Source: Isoetes taiwanensis (Eukaryota > Streptophyta > Lycopodiopsida > Isoetales > Isoetaceae). From it: a stretch of DNA of 64,000 nucleotides. The stretch spans positions 18,646,167 through 18,710,166 of the forward strand of contig JAJEKV010000026.1 in NCBI GenBank assembly GCA_021234155.1, written 5' to 3'. Made by a program: the position numbers and the translations under genes. Shown here piece by piece: positions 55,046-64,000 of the stretch; positions within the stretch are counted from its first letter, which is position 1; each line of letters starts with the position of its first letter. The notes under the pieces were generated by a model. It searched no databases, was not told the origin of the DNA, and saw only the letters and a program-made list of their open reading frames with translations.

Positions 55046-55330
55046 AAGAAGAAGAAGAAGAAGAAGAAGAAGAAGAAGAAGAAGAAGAAGAAGAAGAAGA
55101 AGAAGAAGAAGAAGAAGAAGAAGAAGAAGAAGAAGAAGAAGAAGAAGAAGAAGAAGAAGAAGAAGAAGAAGAAGAAGAAGAAGAAGAAGAAGAAGAAGAA
55201 GAAGAAGAAGAAGAAGAAGAAGAAGAAGAAGAAGAAGAAGAAGAAGAAGAAGAAGAAGAAGAAGAAGAAGAAGAAGAAGAAGAAGAAGAAGAAGAAGAAG
55301 AAGAAGAAGAAGAAGAAGAAGAAGAAGAAG
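55017..55330 (+). repeat. (GAA)n microsatellite, ~104 units
   Basis: An uninterrupted AAG/GAA run of ~314 bp followed by ~230 bp of degenerate GAA/GGA-rich sequence. The poly-Lys frame is an artefact. Confidence 0.97.
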
Positions 55331-55720
55331 GGGGAGATAGGAAAGAAAGATTGAATAGAATGAGAAAGTGGTGAAGAAGAAGAAGAAGAAAATGAATAGA
55401 AGATTGGAAGAACGGAAGATTAGAAGGAAGAAACCAATGATTGGAAGATGATTGGAAGAAGAAGGAGGAGGATTCGATTCATACTAATAAGAGGCGAAAT
55501 GGATTGAAGAAAAACAAGGATGGAAAGAAGAGGAGGATAGAAATGGGATGGATTGAAAACAAACAAGAAAAAACAAGAAGCCCTAAATCTATCAAACAAC
55601 AAGCCTAATTCAAAAATAGAGTTGATTGATCCATTGAAATACCTTTGGATGCTTGCTTGAAGCTTGGAAAGGACCCATAAGGATGATCCGCGCAAAAAAT
55701 CGCATACGAAAAAACGCCTC
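55331..55720. other. Purine-rich flank of the GAA array
   Basis: Degenerate AGAAGAGGA/GATTGGAAG words, probably decayed microsatellite. No gene. Confidence 0.5.
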
Positions 55721-57415
55721 CTCGGCCGCTTAGAACCAAAAACTAGGCGCGGAAAAGCCGCTCTGTTTTCGATAAAAAGTTCTGACGCCGTTGAACGGCG
55801 CCGTGAGGTCGCGTTAACGGCGTACGCAATAGTCGTTAAACGACGTGTATAACGACGTCTTTGTGTTAAACGACGTGCCTTTTTTTTATTAAGTTATAAT
55901 TATAAGTTATTATTATAATTATAATTATTATACAAAGAAGGATTGTTACCCAGTGGAGGGCTGTCATTTATGCAGTAATCTAACTCAGGAAGCTGCTCTT
56001 GAACAGGATGTTGAAAGTCCGGTTTGCCTCCACCTCCAGACATTTTTGTGATAGAAAATGTAGAAATCAAACTCAAATTTTTTATCTTTCGACGAACTTA
56101 GATGATTAAAAACAGCTTTTCACCGATGGATCGGAGCTGCAATATTCGATCTGCATAAACAGAGCAGAGAAAAGAGGTGGGCCGTATTTGCGGGAATGAC
56201 GCCAATGTGTATACCGACGTGTCTTTTTTTTTTATTAAGTTACCAACTTAGATCTATTTGTTTTATTACTTATGTTTTTTATCTATATTGTGGTGGCACA
56301 AGATAGACCCTTCACCTTAATATAACATATCCTACTCACCTTGAATTTCGAAGTTCGAGATATTCAATTTTCGTTACACTCCATAATGAGTCCATCACGA
56401 ATGTGACCGCCACGACAATTAATTTGTTGTCGATTGACGGATTTGGACAGTTAAGCTATACCTATTCTATAGCCCGCCCTATGCTTTCATTTGACGACGT
56501 TTTGGTTTATAACGACGTGTCTTTTTTTTTAATTAAGTTATTATTATTAGCAATCTTTTTTATATGACGCCCGTAATTTTCGTTGAGCGGCGTTTATAAC
56601 GACATTTTTTGGGTTCCAAACGAGCGTGTCTTTTTTTTTTTTAAGTTAATATTATTAGCAACTTAGATTTGTTTCATTACTTATGTATTTTATCTATCCT
56701 TCTTTATCTATCCACTTAGATTTCTCTCCATCCTTGTTTATCTATCCACTTTAATAAACCGGACTTGTGCACCATTGAGCTTCACTTGCATACTTTCATA
56801 CTAAATCAAGCTTGCCAATCACTTGATCATGTAGCGGTGCAAACATATGGCTCACAGGTTGCTCTTTCGCATACAATCTACACAAGGCATGCCCATTTCT
56901 GATCCATGCAAAGCTGCAAGAAGAGCTTCTTTGATTTGCCATATTCTCGTGCATGATCACATACAACTTCATATATGGTTGCAGACCTCTTCATAGATTA
57001 CCGCTAAGGGTTTTGGATCTGACCCGGGGTTCAACGACGTCTCACCTTGAATTTCGAGTTCGAGATATTCAATTTTCGTACACTCCATAATGAGTCCATA
57101 TGAATGTGACCGCCCACGGCAATTAATTTGTTGTCGAGACCGGATTTGGACGGTTAAGCTATACCTATTCTAGAGCCCGCCCTATGCTTTCATTTGACGA
57201 CTTTTTGGTTTATATCGACGTGTCCTTTTTTTTAAGTTAATATTATTAGCAACTTAGATTTGTTTCATTACTTATGTATTTTATCTATTCTTGTTTATGT
57301 ATCCACTTAGATTTCTCTCCATCCTTGTTTATCTATCCACTTTAATAAACCGGACTTGTGCACCATTGAGCTTCACTTGCATACTTTCATACTAAATCAA
57401 ACTTGTCACCACTTG
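55721..57415. repeat. Duplicated blocks with ACGACGTGTC-T(n) motifs next to the satellite
   Basis: Two long words occur twice in direct order. One, beginning CACCTTGAATTTCGA and ending GACGTGTC, is at about 56338-56521 and 57043-57225. The other, beginning TTAAGTTAATATTATTAGCAA and ending ACTAAATCAA, is at about 56641-56810 and 57233-57401. A shorter partial copy lies at 56216-56280. The palindrome CGCCGTTGAACGGCG is at about 55787, and GTCGTTAAACGAC at about 55831. This is a decayed repeat cluster sharing its CpG motifs with the 46-kb element. Confidence 0.7.
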
Positions 57416-57418
57416 GTC

Positions 57419-60400
57419 GGACGTTCGAGTCCATTGGCGAGTCGATCGCGATTCGGAGAGGGGAGGTCGCCCGTCCGGTCCCCCGTGGCCTTGGGGAGAG
57501 GAAATTTGGGGCAAGCAGCCCTGAGGGATTTTAGGGTCCAAGGCAAGGCCAACACCCCAACTCCACTTCAAGACACGCGCAAGGTCCCCGCCGATCGACA
57601 AGGAGAGGGCCTCAAACGTAAACCCCGTGGGTTGCCGTGCTCTAGAAGGGTTTACGTTTTGGGGCCGAGTCCCGGTACATTGCACTGGGACCCGGCCGAA
57701 GCAAAGACGGACAAGGGGAAAGGGACGGAGAGCGGAGTTTGGGCCTTTCCTCCTCCCATGTGGCAAGTAGAAAGTCGGGGGCTTTTGCTGGCAAGACATT
57801 CGTAAATTCGCAATTAATGCATTGCACGAAAATAAATTCCGGTTTTTGCCAGCGGGATCCCTAATTCATCTCCAGCACACGCCCAATTTTCGGAATTTTC
57901 GGAGAAGGTCTAGGTCAAAGGGTTAGCATTAGAACGTCCGGGGCAGCCCCGCTGTGGCAACCGAAAGCTGGCACCCTTCCCCAAGTCAAACGAGGCCGGG
58001 ACCTTGCAGGGATCCCTCACAAGAGGGGAGAGTCCAGGACCCCGTGGAGGCGGGATCCAAAAAAGTTCGAGGCAGCCCTTCTGGCCCGCTCCCGGGTCGC
58101 ACGCTAATGACCACCCTCCCGGAGCCCGGTTCCCCTATCCGACCGTTGGATCCTCCGTTCAGGGGCCCCTCTTCGGGAAGGTCCAAAAGATTCCAGATCG
58201 GTCCGGGAGAACTTGTCAAACCGCGGGGCGTCCTGATGTCGGCCTTGTAGAAACCGCAAGATCGTTTTGTCGTTCGGCACCGGGATGCTCGGAATGGCAA
58301 ATAGACCCCGCCAAATCGTCTGAATGGCTTAAATTACCCTAGGGGAGCAAGTTACACGGCCGGTTTTGCGAAAGAAGGAAACACTCACGCCCTCCACGAC
58401 AAGATCCCGCATGCACATCCTAGGCCAATTGACTACGAGTGTGATGGAAGTGAGCTACTTTGGCGCTTCTTGAGTTCGGTGGTCTTCGGGCCACGGAACT
58501 TGGTCCCTGTGGCAATGTCGACGCTCGAGTCCATTGGCAGAGTCAGATCATGATTCCGAGAGGGGAGGTCGCTCGCCCGGCCCCTGTGTGGCCTTGGGAG
58601 AGGGAAATTTGGGGCAAGCAGCCTGGGAGGGATTTTAGGGTCAAGGGGTCAAGGCCAACACCCCAACTCCACTTTCAAGACACGGGCAAGGTCCCGCCGA
58701 ATCGACAAGGAGAGGGCCTCCAAACGAAACCCCGTGGGCTGCCGTGCTCTAGAAGGGTTTACGCTTTGGGGCCGAGTCCCCGGTCTGCTGCACTTGGGAC
58801 TCGGCCGAGAAGCAAAGAGCCGAGAATACGGAGCAAGGGGAACCGGACGGAGCTGAGTTTGGGCCTTTCCTCCTCCCGATGTGGCAAGTAGAGGTCGGGG
58901 GCCGCTTTTGTGCTGGCAAGACGTCAGAATTCGCAATTAATGCATTGCACCTAAAATAAATTCCGTTTTTGCCGGCTGGGATCCCTAATTCATCTCCAAA
59001 GACACGGCCCAATTTTTGGAATTTTCGGAGAAGGTCTAGGTCAAAGGGTTAGCATTAGAACGGCCGGGGCAGCCCGCTGCGTAGGCAACCGAAGCCGGCA
59101 CCCTTCCCCAAGTCAAACGAGGCCAGGACCTTGCGGGGATCCCTCACAAGAGGGGAGAGTCCGGACCCCGTGAGGCGGGATCAAAAAGTTCCCGAGGCAC
59201 CCTCTTCCCCGGCAAAGCTCCCTGGTCGGAGACGCTTATCGACCACCCTCCTGAGCCCTGTTCCCCTATCCGGACCGCTGGATCCTCCGCTCAGGGGCCC
59301 CTCTTCGAAGGTCCAAAAGATTCCAGATCGGTCCCGGGAGAACTTGTCAAACCTTTGGGCGCCCCGGATGTCGGCCTTTGTAGAAACCAAGACCATTTTG
59401 TCGCTCGGGCACCGGGATGCTCAGGAATGGCAAATAGACCCCGCCAAATCGTCCGAATGGCTTAAATTACCCTAGGGAGCAAGTTACACGGTCGTTTTTG
59501 CTTTAAAAGAAGGAAACACTCACGCCTCCACGACAAAGATTCCCGCATGCACATCCTAGGCCAATTGACTACGAAAGTGTGATGGAAGTGAGCTACTTTG
59601 CGCTTCTTGGAGTTCGGGTGGTCTTCGCCACGGAACTTGGTCCCCAGTGGCAATGTCGATATCGGGGAGTCCATTGGCGAGTCGATCGCGATTCCTCGAG
59701 AGGGGAGGTCGCCTGGTCCGGCCCCCGGGCCTTGGGGAGAGGAAATTTGGGGCAAGCAGCCCCGGAGGGATTTTAGGGTCCAAGGCCTGGCGCCAACACC
59801 CCAACTCCACTTCAAGACATGGGCGCAAGGTCCCGGCCGACCGACAAGGAGAGGGCCTCCAAACGTAAACCCCCGTGGGCTGCCGTGCCTCTAGAAGGGT
59901 TTACGCTTTGGGGCCGAAGTCCCGTCCTGCTGCACTTGGGACCGGGCCGAAGCAAAAAATGACACGAATACATGAGCAAGGGGAACCGACGGAGCGAGTT
60001 TGGGCCTTTCCTCCTCCCCGATGTGGGCAAGTAGAGGTCGGGGGCCGCTTTTGGGATGTGGCAAGACATTCAGAATTCGCAATTAATGCATTGCACCTAA
60101 AATAAATTCCGCTTTTGCCAGGGATCCCTAATTCATCTCCAAAGACACGGCCCAATTTTCGGAATTTTCGGAGAAGGTCTAGGTCAAAGGGTTAGCATTA
60201 GAACGGTCGGGGCAGCCCGCTGTGGTGGCAACCGAGCTGGCACCCTTCCCCAAGTCAAACGAGGCCAGACCTTGCGGGGATCCCTCACAAGAGGGGAGAG
60301 TCCGACCCCGTGAGGCGGGATCCAAAAGTTCCCGAGGCAGCTTTCCCGGCAGCGCCCCCGGCCGCAGACGCTTAATGACCACCCTCCCGAGCCCGCTTCC

Positions 60401-63400
60401 TCTATCCGGAACCGCTGATCCTCCGCTCAGGCCCCTTCGGAAGGTCCAAAAGATTCCAGATCGGGTCCCTGGGGAGAACTTGTCAAACCCGGGCGCCCCG
60501 ATGTCGGGCCTTGTAGAAACCGCAAGATCGCTTTTGTCGTCGCACCGGGATGCTCCTAATGGCAAATAGACCCCGCCAAATCGTCCGAATGGCTTAAATT
60601 ACCCTAGGGAGCAAGTTACACCTGGCCGGTTTTTATAAAGAAGGAAACACTCACGCCTCCACGACAAGATCCCGCATGCACATCCTAGGCCAATTGACTA
60701 CGAAAGTGTGATGGAAGTGAGCTACTTTGGCGCTTCTTGAGTTCGGGTGGTCTTCCTCGCCACGGAACTTGGTCCCTGTGGCAATGTCGACGTTCGAGTC
60801 CATTGGCAGAGTCGATCGCGATTCCTGAGAGGGAGGTCGCCCGTCCGGCCCCCGTGGCCTTGGGGAGAGGAAATTTGGGCAAGCAGCCTCCGGAGGGATT
60901 TTAGGGTCCGCTACCCGGCCAACACCCCAACTCCACTTCAAGACACGCGCAAGGTCCCGCCGACCGGACAAGGAGAGGGCCTCAAACGTAAAACCCCTGT
61001 GGGTTGCCGTGCCTAGAAGGGTTTACGCTTTGGGGCCGAGTCCCGGTCTGCTGCACTTGGGACCCGCCGGAAGCAGCAGCCGAGAATACGGAGCAAGGGG
61101 AACCGACGGAGCGGAGTTTGGGCCTTTCCTCCTCCCGATGTGGCAAGTAGAAGTCGGGGGCTTTTGCAAAGGGCAAGACATTCAGAATTCGCAATTAATG
61201 CATTGCACCTAAAATAAATTCCGGCGGAGTTTTTTTTTTGCCCGGATCCCTAATTCATCTCCAAGACATGGCCCAATTTTCGGAATTTTCTGAGAAGGTC
61301 TAGGTCAAAGGGTTAAGATTAGAACGGGCGGGGCAGCCCGCTTGTGGAGCAACCGAAGCCTGGCACCCTTCCCCAAGTCAAACGAGGCCGTGACCTTGCA
61401 GGGATCCTCACAAGAGGGGAGAGTCCGGACCCCGTGAGGCTGGATCCAAAAGTTCCCGAGGCAGCCCCTTCCCCTTAGCCGCCCCCGGTCGCACGCTAAT
61501 GACCACCTCCCGAGTCCCGCCTCCCCTATCCGACCGCTGGATCCTCCGCTCGTGGGCCCCTCTTCGAAGGTCCAAAAGATTCCAGATCGGGTCCGGGAGA
61601 ACTTGTCAAACCGCGGGCCCCGGGATGTCCGCCTTTGTAGAAACCGGCAAGCTTTGTCGTTTCGGGCACCGGGATGCTCCTGGAATGGCAAATAGACCGC
61701 CAAATCGTCCGAATGGCGAAATTACCCTAGGGAGCAAGTTACACTGGCCGGTTTTATAAAGAAGGAAACACTCACGCCTCCACGACAAGAGATCCCGCAT
61801 GCACATCCTAGGCCAATCGACACGAGTGTGATGGAAGTGAGCTACTTTGGCTTTTGGAGTTCGGGTGGTCTTCCTGGCCACGGAACTTGGTCCCTGTGGC
61901 AATGTCGACGCTCGAGTCCATTGGCGTAGTCGATCGCGATTCCTGAGAGGGGAGGTCGCCTCGTCCGGCCCCGTGGCCTTGGGGAGAGGAAATTTGGGGC
62001 AAGCAGCCTCCTGAGGGATTTTAGGGTCCAGGCCTCAAGGCCAACACCCCAACTCCACTTCAAGACACGGGCGCAAGGTCCCGCCGAACCGACAAGGAGA
62101 GGGCCTCCAAACGAAACCCTGGGTGGGCTGCCGTGCTCTAGAAGGGTTTACGCTTTGGGGCCGAGTCCCGGTCTGCTGCACTTGGAACCCGGCCGAGAAG
62201 CAAACAGCCAGAATACGGAGCAAGGGGAACCGACGAGCTGGAGTTTGGGCCTTTCCTCCTCCCCGATGTGGCAAGTAGAGGTCGGGGCCTTTTGCAAGGG
62301 CAAGACGTCAGAATTCGCGAATTAATGCATTGCATAACGAAAATAAATTCGTTTTTGCCACGGGATCCCTAATTCATCTCCAGCACACGCCCAATTTTTC
62401 GAATTTTCGAGAAGGTCTAGGTCAAAGGGTTAAGATTAGAACGGGCCGGGCAGCCCGCTGGGTGGCAACCGAGCTGGCACCCTTCCCAAGTCAAACGAGG
62501 CCAGGACCTTGCAGGATCCTCACAAGAGGGGAGAGTCCGACCCCGTGAGGCGGGATCCAAAAGTTCCCGAGGCAGCTCCTTCCCGGCAGCGCCCCCGGGC
62601 TGCACGCTTAATGACCACCCTCCCGGAGCTCTAAAGGCTCCCCTATCCCGACCGCTGGATCCTCCGCTCGTGGGCCCCTCTTCGAAGGTCCAAAAGATTC
62701 CAGATCGGTCCCGAGAACTTGTCAAACCGTGGGCGCCCCGATGTCCGGCCTTTGTAGAAACCGGGTGATCGCTTTTGTCGTCGCACCGGGATGTTCGAAT
62801 GGCAAATAGACCCCCGCCAAATCGTCCGGAATGAAAAATTACCCTAGGGAGCAAGTTACACGGGCCGGTTTTGCTAAAGAAGGAAACACTCACGCTCCAC
62901 GACAAGATCCCGCATGCACATCCTAGGCCAATTGACCACGAGTGTGATGGAAGTGAGCTACTTTGGCGCTTCTTGAGTTCGGGTGGTCTTCTGGCCACGG
63001 AACTTGGTCCCTCAGGGCAATGTCGACGTTCTGAGTCCATTGGCAGAGTCGATCGCGATTCCGGAGAGGGGAGGTCGCCTGGGTCCGGCCCCTCGTGGCC
63101 TTGGGGAGAGGAAATTTGGGGCTAGCCTCCCGGAGGGATTTTAGGGTCTCAAGGCTCAAGGCCAACACCCCAACCCACTTCAAGACACCTGCAAGCAAAG
63201 GTCCCGCCGACCGGGACAAGGAGAGGGCCTCCAAACGCAAAACCCCGTGGGCTGCCGTGCTCTAGAAGGGTTTACGCTTTGGGGGCCGAAGTCCTGGTCC
63301 GCTGCACTTGGGACTCCGGCCGAAGCAGCAAAATGAATACGCGAGCAAGGGGAACCGACGATGGAGTTTGGGCCTTTCCCTCCTCCGATGTGGCAAGTAG

Positions 63401-64000
63401 AAGTCGGGGGCTTTTGCAAAGGGCAAGACATTCAGAATTTAATTAATGCATTGCACCTAAAATAAATTCGCTTTTTGCGGCCGGATCCCTTTAATTCATC
63501 TCAAAGACATGGCCCAATTTTCGAATTTTGAGAGAAGGTCTAGGTCAAAGGGTTAAGATTAGAACGGTCGGGGCAGCCCAAGCAGGCAACCGAGCCGCAC
63601 CCTTCCCCAAGTCAAACGAGGCCGTGACCTTTGTGGATCCCTCACAAGAGGGGGGAGAGTCCTGACCCTGTGAGGCTGGATCCAAAAAAAGTTCCCCGAG
63701 GCAGCTTTCCCCGCAGCGCCCCCCGGGGTGACGCTAATGACCACCCTCCCGAGCCCTGCCCCTATCCCACTGCTGATCCTCCGTCAGGCCCCCTCTTCGA
63801 AGGTCCAAAAGATTCCGATCGGTCCGGAGAACTTGTCAAATAAACTGGGCGCCCCGATGTTTGGCCTTTAGAAACCGCGACTGTTTTGTCGTTTCCGGGG
63901 CACGTGGGATGCTCCCGAATGGCAAATAGACCCCGCTAAATCGGGTCTAATGGCGAATTACCCTAGGAGTGTTACACTACTGGTTTTATAAAGAAGGAAA
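57419..64000. repeat. GC-rich tandem satellite, ~1.12 kb unit, ~5.9 copies
   Basis: The landmark GAGTCCATTGGC falls at 57427, 58527, 59667, 60796, 61914 and 63033, giving spacings of 1100, 1140, 1129, 1118 and 1119. Other landmarks (GGTCTAGGTCAAAGGGTTA, CATGCACATCCTAGGCCAAT, TTACCCTAGGG) repeat in the same order. The array begins sharply within ACTTGGTCGGACGTTCGAG and continues past the window. Short frames differ between units and carry many indels, so this is not coding. It is strongly GC-rich compared with everything to its left. It could be a heterochromatic or rDNA-spacer-type satellite; no rRNA sequence is seen. Confidence 0.93.

Noticed and set aside
54977-55354. Poly-lysine protein
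   Set aside because: Translation of the GAA microsatellite.
57356-63843. Many 60-200 aa frames in the satellite
   Set aside because: Frames change from unit to unit because of indels; no frame is conserved across the six units.
57419-64000. Ribosomal RNA genes
   Set aside because: GC-rich and tandem, but I recognise no 18S, 5.8S, 25S or 5S sequence.

Overview
This window looks like repeat-dominated nuclear DNA of a land plant, probably one with a large, transposon-filled genome such as a fern or other non-seed plant. The pointers are L1-type LINEs, Ty1-copia elements with a plant initiator-Met-tRNA primer binding site, a chromodomain Ty3-gypsy element, a PLS-type pentatricopeptide (PPR) gene remnant, Helitron, hAT and Harbinger non-autonomous elements, and a DNA N4/N6-methyltransferase-like gene remnant. 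The species assignment is inference; no ordinary single-copy host gene is clearly intact.

Layout. 1-20.4 kb: a ~5.4-5.9 kb segment is present twice in direct orientation (1354-7283 and 15041-20443). Each copy follows an almost pure C/T tract that belongs to a minus-strand Helitron. The Helitron in front of copy 2 (7479-15180) is complete at both ends and is split by a full-length L1 LINE with two intact ORFs (8461-14826). Both segment copies carry the same hAT-type MITE at the same 8-bp target. 20.4-24.3 kb: a second L1 LINE on the plus strand, with a frameshift, a nonsense codon and both ends lost. 24.3-35.5 kb: a mosaic of LTR-retrotransposon pieces. It holds copia pol and gag on the minus strand, split by a foreign block containing a LINE RT fragment, a decayed DNA methyltransferase-like gene and a gypsy RT/RNase H fragment. 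The copia LTR at 32781-33657 sits inside a plus-strand chromodomain gypsy integrase. Two copies of an exactly 322-bp inverted-repeat element with 4-bp target duplications are inserted in copia sequence.

36.7-45.4 kb: a 5'-truncated LINE with a perfect 17-bp target duplication, a Harbinger-like MITE, a broken PPR gene, a third hAT MITE and a LINE tail. 46.1-51.6 kb: a copia fragment ends at CpG-rich DNA full of an odd palindromic motif (CGYCGTTNAACGRCG). Next come a minus-strand multi-exon gene of unknown function with good splice sites and a minus-strand protein-kinase-like pseudogene. I infer that this is the interior of an undescribed DNA transposon. 51.7-57.4 kb: unassigned AT-rich DNA, a very long (GAA)n microsatellite, and duplicated blocks carrying the same palindrome. 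57.4-64.0 kb: a GC-rich tandem satellite of ~1.12 kb units that runs off the window.

The genes do not form a host pathway; they are layers of nested transposition. Many differences between the duplicated copies fall on CTG/CAG sites, which suggests that some 'mutations' here are base-calling artefacts at CHG-methylated cytosines.
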